NCBI RefSeq assembly: GCF_000974785.1
Contig: NZ_BBWV01000003.1
Location: 868,001-932,000 of the forward strand
Length of the DNA stretch: 64,000 nt
From: Flavihumibacter petaseus NBRC 106054
GTDB lineage: Bacteria; Bacteroidota; Bacteroidia; Chitinophagales; Chitinophagaceae
Direction of reading: 5' to 3'
Both the position numbers and the translations under genes were made by a program. This document shows positions 54,301-62,152 of the stretch, piece after piece. Each line of letters begins with the position of its first letter. Position 1 is the stretch's first letter. Under the pieces are notes generated by a model. That model was not told the DNA's origin. It saw only the letters and a program-made list of their open reading frames with translations, and did not search any database.

Positions 54301-57275
54301 TCGGGGAATGGAATCTTGCCGTTGGCAAATGGTGGCTGCCCCGCTGGCTGAAACAGCGTTCGCTGGCCAAAAACCTTAAAGCATACAGCAAAGCAGGGGT
54401 GGTGGAGAAAGCCGAAAGCCCCGCGATCTTACAACGCATCATTGATTTCCAGCAGGAGCAGGAACACCTGGATCAGGCCACCGGTCTGCACGGTGTGCTG
54501 GGATTTTTGTGGAATAGCGGCGAGGCGGACTGGAAGAAGATAACGGCGGTCTGTGAGACCTTCCTGCTGATCAACCGTACTGCCGGAGCCCTGAGAACCG
54601 GCGCCGGGTTGAAGGACTGGCGGCAACAGCTGTCGGATGAATTTTCAGAAGGCAGCAAGGGGTATATTGATTTCCACCGGCAGGCATTGGAACAATACAC
54701 AGCAGGCTTTCAGCAAATCCAGTTGCTGGAGAACGAGCTCTCGGCGTTGCTGGGGGTAGACGCTCCGGCATTGCCCGGTGCGGGGGACAATTGGAAGGAG
54801 CAGTTGATGGGGATCGTTACGAACTGGTCGCAGCACCTGCACCTGTTGAAGGACTGGTTTGGCTGGGTCACCGTTAAAGAAAAGGCATTGCAGGGCGGAC
54901 TGCAGCCCGTGGTTACAGCCTTTGAAAACGGGGGAGTTCAAAGTGACGAACTGGTGTTGCAGTATCAGCGCGGACTGTTTAAATCTGCTGCCGAATACAT
55001 TATCGAAAGCCATCCGCAACTCACCGTATTCAATGGGGCGGTGTTCAGCGACAAGATCAGGCGGTTCAGGGCGCTGAGCAAACAATTTGAGGCCCTCACG
55101 CGGCAGGAATTGTATGCGCGGCTGGCTGCAAGGATCCCCTCGTTTACGCAGGAAGCTTCCCAGAGTTCCGAGATCGGCGTATTGCAGCGCGCGATCCGGA
55201 GCAATGGCCGTGGTATGTCCATCCGCAAACTGTTTGATGCCATATCGCATTTGTTGCCGCGGCTGACGCCCTGTATGCTGATGAGCCCGATCTCTGTGGC
55301 GCAGTATTTCGAGGCCGGGGGCGAAAAATTCGACCTGGTGATATTCGATGAGGCATCACAGCTGCCGACCTGCGAGGCGGTGGGGGCTATTGCGCGGGGG
55401 CAAAATGTTGTGGTGGTGGGGGATCCGAAGCAAATGCCGCCGACCAATTTCTTTTCGACCAACAATATCGATGAAGACAACCTGGAGAAGGAAGATCTCG
55501 AAAGCATCCTGGACGATTGCCTTGCGTTGTCGATGCCTTCGCAGTATTTGTTGTGGCATTACCGCAGCAAGCATGAAAGCCTGATCGCTTTCAGCAATGC
55601 GAAATATTATGACAACAAGCTGCTGACCTTTCCCTCGACGGATGACCTGTCGAGCAAGGTTCAGCTGGTGCCGGTGGCAGGATATTATGATAAGGGGAAG
55701 ACCCGGCAGAACAGGGCAGAAGCCGATGCTATTGTGGAGGAAATCGCATTTCGGCTATCGGATCCCGTATTGAGGCAGAAAACCATTGGCGTAGTGACGT
55801 TCAGTTCGGTGCAGCAAACCCTGGTGGAGGATCTGCTGACGGAATTATTTGTATCTCGTCCCGACCTGGAAAAGATTGCCATGGGTGGTGAAGAACCTTT
55901 GTTCATCAAGAACCTGGAGAATGTGCAGGGCGATGAGCGGGATGTGATCCTGTTTTCCGTGTGTTACGGGCCGGACCAGGAGGGCAGGGTGAGCCTGAAT
56001 TTTGGTCCCATTAACCGCGAAGGCGGGTGGCGGCGGTTGAATGTGGCGGTGTCGAGGGCCCGGTATGAGATGAAAGTATTTTCAACGCTGCGGTCCGATC
56101 AGATCAACCTGAACAGGACAGGAGCAGAGGGCGTTGCAGGACTGAAGGCGTTCCTGGCTTATGCGGAAAAGGGGAAAGAGGTGTTGCCGGCGCGGGCGAT
56201 TGCGTCGCAACAGGAGCATGCGGGGTTTGAACAGTTGCTGGCGGAGGAGATTCGCAGGAGCGGGTATGACGTGCACACCCGGATCGGGTGTTCCGATTAC
56301 AAGATAGACCTCGCGATCGTGGACCGCCGGAATCCCGGGCGGTATGTATTGGGGCTGCTTACCGATGGAACGAATTATTATGAAGCCAATACTTCGAAGG
56401 ACAGGGAGATCGTGCAGCTGGAGGTATTGGCGATGCTGGGCTGGAAGATCTACCGGGTATGGTCCACCGAATGGTGGGAGCACCCGGAAAGGGTGAAGGC
56501 GGGCATCCTGGAAGCGATCACGCAGGCGGAAGCCCATGCAATACCCGATGCGTCAGACCATCAAGCTTCAGCAATAGACTACCACGCAATAGCGCCAGAC
56601 CATCACGCAAGGGCACCAGGAAATGAGACGATGAATACCGGCGATGACACTATGGGTCCTGGCGATGTCACTGCTGCAACAAGCAATGTCGTCCTTGCTG
56701 GACAGTCGTCGTTTATAGCTTATGAAGCATGCCGCGTTCCGATGGCTTATTCCGCATCCGTGGAAGATTTCCTGCTTACACAAAACCACGCACTGGTCAC
56801 TGCCCAGATCCTGCGGGTACTGGAAGCAGAGTCACCCATCAGTAGAAACCTTTTATGCAAGCGGGTATTGACGGCCTGGGGCATTTCAAGAATGGGTTCC
56901 CGGCTGAACAGTCATTTTGAGCTGCTGTTTGACAGTGCGGGATTGAAGCCCATCAAAACCGGCGACAACCACTACTTCTGGAAGAACAGCCATGCGCCGG
57001 AAAATTATACGGAATTCAGAACTTCATCGAATGAAGGGGAAAAAAGAGAAGCGGAAGATTTGCCGCCAGATGAAGTTGCCAACGCGGTAAAGGAGGTGTT
57101 GAGGAATCAGATCAGCCTGATGCAGCCGGATCTCGTCCGCGAAACTGCTAAATTATTCGGCTTTGGCAGGGTAGGCGGCAATGTTGAAGCTGCCATGGTG
57201 TCCGGAATCGCCCGGGCCATCGAAAAAGGTCATGCAAGGTGGAGTGGGGAGCGGATAGTTTATACCAGCTCATGA
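51387..57275 (+). CDS. Giant SF1 helicase-nuclease (DUF4011/DUF3320 type)
   Basis: The protein has 1962 residues and is cytoplasmic. In order it has: an N-terminal beta-sandwich region (about 1-120); a transglutaminase-like region at about 200-265 with Cys217 in LANCLDLSLLYAACLEA and His243 in KEHAFAGAW; DUF4011 (WERKLLDLTLRNSLLN, about 375); an SF1 helicase core with Walker A GPPGTGKS (682-689), Walker B FDEAS (1321), then VVVGDPKQMPP, the LWWHYRSKHESLI-like step (WHYRSKHESL) and a late VAVSRAR; a PD-(D/E)XK-like region (about 1610-1710) around Asp1637/Asp1641; a 42-residue repeat linker (1724-1765); and a C-terminal winged-helix-like DUF3320 region. This layout is known from stand-alone defence-type helicase-nucleases. 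The role against phage is inferred. Confidence 0.85.
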   Translation: MPDNVIFSAIPAINFALHQNHVPVIRLISITNNTEQDWHNITVEVAADAEFAASWTQSVAFLAKRQTHEVKTIPLNISGNYLASLTEKVAGNFIVSLNRGEETIFRQAYPVEILAYDQWSGISLMPEMLAAFITPNHPEIPKVILRASAILQQWTGSPSFDEYQTRNPNRVRLQMAAIYEAIAELQLVYCSVPASFEQSGQRIRLADAIFSQRLANCLDLSLLYAACLEAVGLHAFIVMVKEHAFAGAWLINETFADTVNDDPSLISKRSADGINEIVVVEATCMIAGHQVSFDEAVRSADAKMADTENFIFFIDLKRARFSGIRPIPLRMLTPTGWQIQEPEVTIRENKLPEEIVAGPGVVNVSRIDVTKQRLWERKLLDLTLRNSLLNTRLTKSVIQFMTTNVAALEDALANGEEFQVLGRPTDWEKGERDSGLYQAVHFSDPVAELVKHELSHQRIRSYLPDAELNIALTNVYRSSRLSMEENGANTLYVGLGLLKWFETDLSEKARYAPILLIPVEIIRKTALRGYVIRGREEETIMNITLLEMIRHDFGITIGGLETLPRDGNGVDVRTVFSIIRQAVMAKKRWDVEEQALLGTFSFSKFILWNDIHNNAEELAKNKVVASLLSGKLEWPAEETVSVDEVMDHHLHPANVALPISTDSSQLQAIVSASKGRSFVLHGPPGTGKSQTITNMIANALYEGKRVLFVAAKKAALDVVESRLESIGIGPFCLELHSNKSRKSAVLEQLKEAAQVATRRPPENYQQEAQRLADLRNELNVYVEALHKKYPFGYSLFELFEKYSHLPGGEDKVWFNAAAIASLTSADLSRWDDLAADLQAAGTIIQHANNHPLAALKPPAYSNDIRQRAATALEAYQQGLSRFREQSDTVAGILKLTGAVVNRAQEDSLVKLSRLLLMMDDAPASIFRVDSPEHTMAQVTVLAQHGLLRDLLQSQLLDNFRKEVLAVPAAQWLGEWNLAVGKWWLPRWLKQRSLAKNLKAYSKAGVVEKAESPAILQRIIDFQQEQEHLDQATGLHGVLGFLWNSGEADWKKITAVCETFLLINRTAGALRTGAGLKDWRQQLSDEFSEGSKGYIDFHRQALEQYTAGFQQIQLLENELSALLGVDAPALPGAGDNWKEQLMGIVTNWSQHLHLLKDWFGWVTVKEKALQGGLQPVVTAFENGGVQSDELVLQYQRGLFKSAAEYIIESHPQLTVFNGAVFSDKIRRFRALSKQFEALTRQELYARLAARIPSFTQEASQSSEIGVLQRAIRSNGRGMSIRKLFDAISHLLPRLTPCMLMSPISVAQYFEAGGEKFDLVIFDEASQLPTCEAVGAIARGQNVVVVGDPKQMPPTNFFSTNNIDEDNLEKEDLESILDDCLALSMPSQYLLWHYRSKHESLIAFSNAKYYDNKLLTFPSTDDLSSKVQLVPVAGYYDKGKTRQNRAEADAIVEEIAFRLSDPVLRQKTIGVVTFSSVQQTLVEDLLTELFVSRPDLEKIAMGGEEPLFIKNLENVQGDERDVILFSVCYGPDQEGRVSLNFGPINREGGWRRLNVAVSRARYEMKVFSTLRSDQINLNRTGAEGVAGLKAFLAYAEKGKEVLPARAIASQQEHAGFEQLLAEEIRRSGYDVHTRIGCSDYKIDLAIVDRRNPGRYVLGLLTDGTNYYEANTSKDREIVQLEVLAMLGWKIYRVWSTEWWEHPERVKAGILEAITQAEAHAIPDASDHQASAIDYHAIAPDHHARAPGNETMNTGDDTMGPGDVTAATSNVVLAGQSSFIAYEACRVPMAYSASVEDFLLTQNHALVTAQILRVLEAESPISRNLLCKRVLTAWGISRMGSRLNSHFELLFDSAGLKPIKTGDNHYFWKNSHAPENYTEFRTSSNEGEKREAEDLPPDEVANAVKEVLRNQISLMQPDLVRETAKLFGFGRVGGNVEAAMVSGIARAIEKGHARWSGERIVYTSS
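56556..56681 (+). repeat. Six tandem 21-bp units in helicase linker
   Basis: Three units of consensus DHHAxAP (56556-56618) are followed by three of consensus GDxTMxP (56619-56681). The period is exactly 21 bases. The linker joins the nuclease region to the C-terminal domain. It looks like an expandable minisatellite. Confidence 0.6.
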
Positions 57276-57365
57276 ATAAAAACTTGATTTCTGTAATGTT
57301 GTTCAAAAGCAACCGAAACTGAAAGAATTATTGGTTATCTTAAAAGGTAAATTAAAACCTTTTCT

Positions 57366-57803
57366 ATGCAAGCGCCAAAGCGAGAACTTGAACTAGATTA
57401 TTCCTTGTCAGAGATCAAGCAAAAAATTGATGCTATTATTGAAGCAAGCGTCGGGAGCTATTTACTTAGGGATAAAAATGAAGTTTTCCATACATATAGA
57501 ATAGCAGCTGTAAACGGAATGTTGTCGGGAATAATGTCTATTACGTTGAAAAATTCCGGAGAGAACAAAACACTGTTTGTTACTGAAATTGCACCTGCGG
57601 CTGGTGCTAAAGTGGAATCGGCCACGCTTGGTAGGCTTCAAGATGAATTTCTAAATATTCTGGGTAAAGCTCTATCTGGTGAGGAAATTACTAGAGATTT
57701 AGTGAAAAAGAATAAGGCTGGTTGTATGGGTATTGTGGTGACTTTAATTTTAGGAGCAATCTTATTGCTTATGGCCTTAAATGCTTCAAAGGAGGTTTTT
57801 TAA
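57366..57803 (+). CDS. Hypothetical small protein with C-terminal membrane helix
   Basis: The protein has 145 residues. The soluble part (about 1-115) has helices at both ends of a short beta core; a hydrophobic helix (CMGIVVTLILGAILLLMAL) lies near the C-terminus, so it is a tail-anchored-type protein. It lies 90 bp after the giant helicase in the same direction and is A+T-richer. A partner role is possible; no family is recognised. Confidence 0.55.
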   Translation: MQAPKRELELDYSLSEIKQKIDAIIEASVGSYLLRDKNEVFHTYRIAAVNGMLSGIMSITLKNSGENKTLFVTEIAPAAGAKVESATLGRLQDEFLNILGKALSGEEITRDLVKKNKAGCMGIVVTLILGAILLLMALNASKEVF

Positions 57804-57917
57804 GAGCTCATTTTCCTGGATATGCACATGTCAAGGAGATCCCTTCTCTAATTTAATATCTGCATTAAAATTGAACAGAGAAATATTGAAATGTAAAGCT
57901 AGATTTTTGCCAGATTT

Positions 57918-57979
57918 GTCCTTTGTTTGGAACAAGCAATGATTTCGGACAAAGTACTTTACAAAGGACCCCATGTTAC
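57918..57979. other. Short attC-like palindrome, weak
   Basis: GTCCTTTGT and ACAAAGGAC form perfect nine-base arms (57918-57926, 57961-57969). The right end CCCCATGTTAC (57969-57979) is almost identical to the end of the site at 63.86 kb. The TAA stop of the adjacent gene lies inside GTTAC. It is shorter than the other sites and its left box is unclear. Confidence 0.4.
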
Positions 57980-58920
57980 AGGCAGTTTTGTAGGACGTCA
58001 ATTTCGTTAATCTTTAGAACCTTAGTTTTTATATTTAGTTTGTCGTAAGTCTTTTCTGCTTTGTATTTACACCTGTCGTCATTAGTAACAAAGAAGTCAA
58101 AATGAGCAGCATAAAAAGTGTGCAGGGCATCGTCAAACATATTATTAAAGTGTCCGTCACTTTTATAGCCTGCGAGGTCATACTTGAAATAAACGTCAAA
58201 TACTTTAGAATATAGTGAATTGTCGCTTGTTTTATTTCTCGGAGTGTGAGCATCAAAAATGTCTGTCAACTCAAGATGTTTTGGCAAGTCCTTAAAACCA
58301 GAATTCACGGACTTAATTAATTCTTTATTGTTTTTAACTTTATTAAGACTGGTCAAAAGGTAAGTTCTAAAAGATTTATAAAGTCCATAGTCGGATTTAA
58401 GCCTTGATTGAAAATTGTAAATGTCCGACTGTAAAGCGTATTGATTGTTATGAATCTTTGAAAGCGGAAACATAATGCCAAACATTGGTTCAATATATCC
58501 TTTTTTAAAATCTGGCGGCAGGGGGACTTGTTTACATAACTCTAAAGTTTGCTGCATCAGCGGATAGTCTTTAAACAACTCATCATAAGAAGTTGGCTCA
58601 AATTCCCACTCATCAACTTTTTCTTGAAAGAATTCGTTGATGTCTCTGTAATGCCATGTTACTGCTTTTTCGCCCCAATATTGGCAAATACAAAGATTTT
58701 TTGTATAAGATTTGATATTTGCTAAGTGTCCATCAATGTATGCTGGGTTTTTCTGGTACCCGCGAAATAAGTCATTAAGATGTGCATTAGAATAAGCGGT
58801 AGTAATCATTTTGTCACCCAGTAAGTTGTGCAAGGTCTGATAAGATTCTTTGTCTGGTTGGTCTAATTTGTCAAGTTTTTCAAGTCTGTCAAATATGTTT
58901 AAGTCAATGTAAGTCGTCAT
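57976..58920 (-). CDS. PIN-like protein (cassette gene 1)
   Basis: The protein has 314 residues. The first strand carries an acidic residue (YIDLNIFD) and the C-terminal segment DDALHTFYAAHFDFFVTNDD has the acidic cluster of PIN-type nucleases, which need about four acids around one metal. The middle ~180 residues are helical. It is probably an RNase or toxin. It is A+T-rich compared with the first 57 kb, and its stop codon lies in the adjacent attC-like box. Confidence 0.6.
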   Translation of the reverse strand: MTTYIDLNIFDRLEKLDKLDQPDKESYQTLHNLLGDKMITTAYSNAHLNDLFRGYQKNPAYIDGHLANIKSYTKNLCICQYWGEKAVTWHYRDINEFFQEKVDEWEFEPTSYDELFKDYPLMQQTLELCKQVPLPPDFKKGYIEPMFGIMFPLSKIHNNQYALQSDIYNFQSRLKSDYGLYKSFRTYLLTSLNKVKNNKELIKSVNSGFKDLPKHLELTDIFDAHTPRNKTSDNSLYSKVFDVYFKYDLAGYKSDGHFNNMFDDALHTFYAAHFDFFVTNDDRCKYKAEKTYDKLNIKTKVLKINEIDVLQNCL

Positions 58921-58931
58921 TCAAAATCGCT

Positions 58932-59040
58932 GTAACGTTAATGTATTGTCGATGTTGGGGTATTCAGTCTTGCACCTGCCCATCGTCGCTGCTGATTAAA
59001 GATACAAAAGCTCAAATTTTATTTTGCTACTTGGCGTTAT
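58932..59040. other. attC-like palindrome
   Basis: Boxes GTAACGTTAAT and, inverted at the right, ATAACGCCAA bound a region of about 109 bp. The internal block TCGCTGCTGATT and TACAAAAGCT recurs in the site at 63.67-63.86 kb. It lies on the 3' side of the PIN_8-like gene, with the group II intron remnant between. Confidence 0.5.
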
Positions 59041-59081
59041 TCGTTTGTCGAAAGTGAAGAGGATTGGCGAACAAAGAGTAG

Positions 59082-59285
59082 AAGCTACTATCCGGTTCCC
59101 CGAGTCCGATCCTGGGCACGACTATCACTTTGGAGCGGTTGCGCAAACGAGGTTATATTTCACTGCTAGATTATTACCGGAAGGTATCCCCACAACTTAA
59201 TGAACCGCTGTATACGCGGCCCGTACGTACAGTGGTGTGAGAGGCGCACCTCATCGCCTTCGGGCGGTGAGGCCGTCTACTCGAT
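59082..59285 (+). mobile_element. Group II intron 3' remnant
   Basis: The open frame 59082-59240 encodes the last residues of an intron-encoded reverse transcriptase, ending LNEPLYTRPVRTVV. The DNA under it folds as domain V (outer stem ACCGCTGTA/TACAGTGGT; inner stem TACG/CGTA) and is followed by a domain VI hairpin CCTCATCGCC-TTCG-GGCGGTGAGG (59249-59272) and an end CTACTCGAT. The rest of the intron and the RT are absent, so it is a 5'-truncated relic. Confidence 0.7.
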
Positions 59286-59298
59286 AAGCTGCAGGTTA

Positions 59299-60708
59299 TT
59301 ATTGTTCGCTGTTTAAAATCTCACTTCCCGAAAACCTTACATAATTCGTATACAAAGTTCTCGCCTCATCATAGTAAGTAACTTTAAGAATTAAATTTTT
59401 GAATTTCTCAGGAATTTTTGAATGGACCATTGCATCCGCAACCGTATGGTCACCCTCAACGCTATCTTCATATTTAGCCTCAAGTTTTACATTGCCCAAT
59501 GGAGCAATATTATTTATTTTAGGTAAATCTTCAAGATGAGAAAATTGTTCGTTTCCGATGCTTTCAACTTTAATATTATATGCAGGATAATTTGAATTGT
59601 TATGAATCACAAGATTAAAATACCAATTTAACCCCCAATAAATAATAGGTTTATCTCTTACGACCATTACTGGTTGTCCGTCGTGGATTTCAATTGGATT
59701 TTTGTTACTATATCCTTTATTCCAACGACCACCGGATGTCCAAATTAAGTCAACTTCTAAACACGGACGACCAACAACTTTGTTGCTGAATTGATTTGAT
59801 TGATTTACTTCTTCTATTACTTCATCTGCAATAGCTGTTGCCAGATATTGAGTTGATTTTTGAAGGAATTGAGAAGAACTATAAAGCCAAAAGTTATTTC
59901 CACAAACGTCATTAAATTCTTTAATAAGTTCTTCTCGGGGAGAATCAACTACATTTTTATCTTTTGAATTTTGATAGCACCAGTCTATTTTTAAATCATC
60001 AATAATTAGAATTACAGGTTTATTCTTCTCTTTAGCAAGTGTCAAAATTTGATTCCAGATTACCAAATCGCCATAAACGGCTAAGCCAATTTTTTCCTTT
60101 ACATCTTCATAGCCCGGGGGTATTTGATTTTTATATCGAAACTCACCTTCCTTTGCGATTTCCATGAGCTTATTAAAATCATACCCTTCTGTAATTTGAA
60201 AGTATTGATAAATAGCTTTTTTTAAACTGTCGTTTTCTCGTATAGAATCGATTTCGGATTTTTTTGTTTCTATCTTTTCTTTAAGTTCAGTCACAAACTT
60301 TTCTAATTCTGAATCAAATAATTCAAGTTGAGTTTGAAACTTTTGGAAAAACTCTTCTTCAAAATGTGGATGTTTATCGTCTTTTTTAGTCCTGTTTGAT
60401 AATTGCGAAAATTGGTTTTTGAAAGATTTAAAATCCTTTCCACCGAAATATGTAGTGAACAAGTCTTCGTATAATTTCTTAGGTCTTAGTAATACCCGTT
60501 CTCGATTTTTTAAATACTCATATTCCGTCTGGTTAGTTAACCAAAGCCTTTCAGCTAATTTTTTAAATACAGCCTCGAATATCTCCTGTCGTGTTTTTTC
60601 TGAATACTCGTAAAAATTCAAAAGCGCAGAGCTATCAAAGACAAAAAATGCTTGTTCCCATAACTTTTTCTCGTCTGCCAATATGTTTTCTTTCAAAGTC
60701 TCTTTCAT
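59299..60708 (-). CDS. PIN_8-like protein (cassette gene 2)
   Basis: The protein has 469 residues. The PIN_8-type start FVFDSSALLNFYEYSEKTR, a long coiled-coil insert (about 95-165) and a later acidic strand PVILIIDDLKIDWCYQ indicate a nuclease fold. About 120 C-terminal residues form a beta-rich domain (INNIAPLGNVKLEAKYED). Such proteins are found in defence islands; an RNase activity is inferred. Confidence 0.72.
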   Translation of the reverse strand: MKETLKENILADEKKLWEQAFFVFDSSALLNFYEYSEKTRQEIFEAVFKKLAERLWLTNQTEYEYLKNRERVLLRPKKLYEDLFTTYFGGKDFKSFKNQFSQLSNRTKKDDKHPHFEEEFFQKFQTQLELFDSELEKFVTELKEKIETKKSEIDSIRENDSLKKAIYQYFQITEGYDFNKLMEIAKEGEFRYKNQIPPGYEDVKEKIGLAVYGDLVIWNQILTLAKEKNKPVILIIDDLKIDWCYQNSKDKNVVDSPREELIKEFNDVCGNNFWLYSSSQFLQKSTQYLATAIADEVIEEVNQSNQFSNKVVGRPCLEVDLIWTSGGRWNKGYSNKNPIEIHDGQPVMVVRDKPIIYWGLNWYFNLVIHNNSNYPAYNIKVESIGNEQFSHLEDLPKINNIAPLGNVKLEAKYEDSVEGDHTVADAMVHSKIPEKFKNLILKVTYYDEARTLYTNYVRFSGSEILNSEQ

Positions 60709-60739
60709 TTCTTACGTTGATGGTAGTTCGTAACTTGCA

Positions 60740-60868
60740 GCTAACGTGCCGAAGATTTGTCAAGCAGTGGCGTTCAATGTTTTACTGCCTAGTTTACTTG
60801 CTATCGACGATTAATGTTTGTTGTTGTAAGATAATACTTCGGCCACTGTTTACAAAGCTAGTGTTAGC
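60740..60868. other. attC-like palindrome
   Basis: GCTAAC (60740) and GTTAGC (60863-60868) are the outer boxes. Inside, the left TTTGTCAAGCAGTGGC pairs with the right arm, whose reverse complement reads TTTGTAAACAGTGGC. The site is 129 bp and sits on the 3' side of cassette gene 3, whose stop is at 60896. Confidence 0.62.
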
Positions 60869-60895
60869 GGCATCCCTGAAAGCATGTTCAAATTG

Positions 60896-61195
60896 CTAGG
60901 CATCAAATTCAGCGTAATAAATAATTCTGTTTACTTGTTTTTCTACAGATTCATATTCAGGAACAAGTCGCATATCTTGAACCATTTCTTTCACAATAAA
61001 GCCTTCCAAAAAGTAATCATAGCCTGGACAATGCTTTTCAGCGACTTTTTTAGTCGGTAGTTCTAAGTCTTCGTCAGAAAGTTCCAGCAAAACAACTTCA
61101 GATAGAGGGTGAAATTTTGCATCAACTTTCTTCGCATATATGACGGCATCTTCACTTAGTTCGACGATATTCGAAATGACTTCCTGAATAGTCAT
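60896..61195 (-). CDS. Hypothetical protein (cassette gene 3)
   Basis: The protein has 99 residues from Met 61195 (MTIQEVISNIVELSED). It is acidic and soluble, with an alpha/beta pattern (EVVLLELSDEDLELP, then GFIVKEMVQDM). No family is recognised; small immunity-type proteins have this form. A longer start (61240) is possible. Confidence 0.5.
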   Translation of the reverse strand: MTIQEVISNIVELSEDAVIYAKKVDAKFHPLSEVVLLELSDEDLELPTKKVAEKHCPGYDYFLEGFIVKEMVQDMRLVPEYESVEKQVNRIIYYAEFDA

Positions 61196-61235
61196 GTTTC
61201 TGATTTGCTTATAATTATGGAGTGTTGCGGTTGGC

Positions 61236-61420
61236 GCCAACGAATGGGGCTATGCAGGTTGGGAATTAATATTCCGTCTGACTGTCCACTGTTGATTGAG
61301 GATATTTGATGAATATATGTACAAATATTGATTGTTACTCGTCTGGCTGAACCACAGCCTGGTTTTGCAATTATTTGATGTTATAATATCATGCCCAACA
61401 TGCATAAAATCAAATGTTAG
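61236..61420. other. attC-like palindrome
   Basis: Outer boxes are GCCAAC (61236-61241) and GTTAG (61416-61420). The inner arms are GGGCTATGCAGGTTGGGA on the left and, inverted, GATTTTATGCATGTTGGGC on the right. The site is 185 bp. The TAA stop of cassette gene 4 (61417-61419) lies inside GTTAG. Confidence 0.65.
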
Positions 61421-61908
61421 CAGGCGTTTTTTGTCTTTACAAATGAACGAACGTCAACTTCAATGCCATTTAGTCGTTTTACTTCTTCGTGAAATTGTCG
61501 TTCATCAAGAATTTTCAAGTCAATGTTAGTTACTCCTATTGGTCCAAAATTTCTTTCTGTCAAGTAAAATCCGTTTGACAATTTAATAAATGCAGAATAG
61601 TATAAGTCAACTTCTCCGTTATAATAGCTGAAATAAAAGTCTACAATTTTTTGTCCCACAAAATATGACTTCGCATTTTCGGTAACAGAATCACCTGTGT
61701 CAAAACTCTCTTTTAAATAGGTTATGTTATCTTGGGTCAATTGCAGATATTCATCATCGCCAAAATGTGGAATGTCAATAATTGTGTCACTTGACAGTTT
61801 TATATAAGAGTGAAAAGATTGTAAGTCATATTCGTTTCTCGGAACATAGTGAAACCTTAACTCTACAATCTCTTGTCCAACTAACTCTGATAGTTTTAGG
61901 GTGTCCAT
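61417..61908 (-). CDS. Hypothetical protein with internal duplication (cassette gene 4)
   Basis: The protein has 163 residues. Two units align: VGQEIVELRFHYVPRNEYDLQS (residues about 11-60) and VGQKIVDFYFSYYNGEVDLYYS (about 90-135). Each continues with FIKLS or YIKLS. No family is recognised. The stop codon lies in the box of the adjacent palindrome. Confidence 0.55.
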   Translation of the reverse strand: MDTLKLSELVGQEIVELRFHYVPRNEYDLQSFHSYIKLSSDTIIDIPHFGDDEYLQLTQDNITYLKESFDTGDSVTENAKSYFVGQKIVDFYFSYYNGEVDLYYSAFIKLSNGFYLTERNFGPIGVTNIDLKILDERQFHEEVKRLNGIEVDVRSFVKTKNAC

Positions 61909-61919
61909 ATAAAATACCT

Positions 61920-62117
61920 GCTAACGGCCCATGTATTAGCGAAGGCTGGGAAATAGTATTCCGTCCAGCCTGGCTTACCGATGTTGAAAATAGAAATTAA
62001 TATTGATGATTTAGCTCAGCTCAAAGTTGCTTGTCTAGCCCGAACCACTGCTGAAAAATGTACAACTGATGCGACACAGCTTCCGTCCGCCTAGCTTTTG
62101 CCAATACGCCTGTTAGC
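61920..62117. other. attC-like palindrome
   Basis: Outer boxes are GCTAAC (61920-61925) and GTTAGC (62112-62117). The inner arms match as GTATTAGCGAAGGCTGGG and, inverted, GTATTGGCAAAAGCTAGG. The site is 198 bp, the longest of the set. It lies on the 3' side of the TIR gene. Confidence 0.65.
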
Positions 62118-62152
62118 GGTAGTGACGATTATAGTACGAAATACTTAATACG

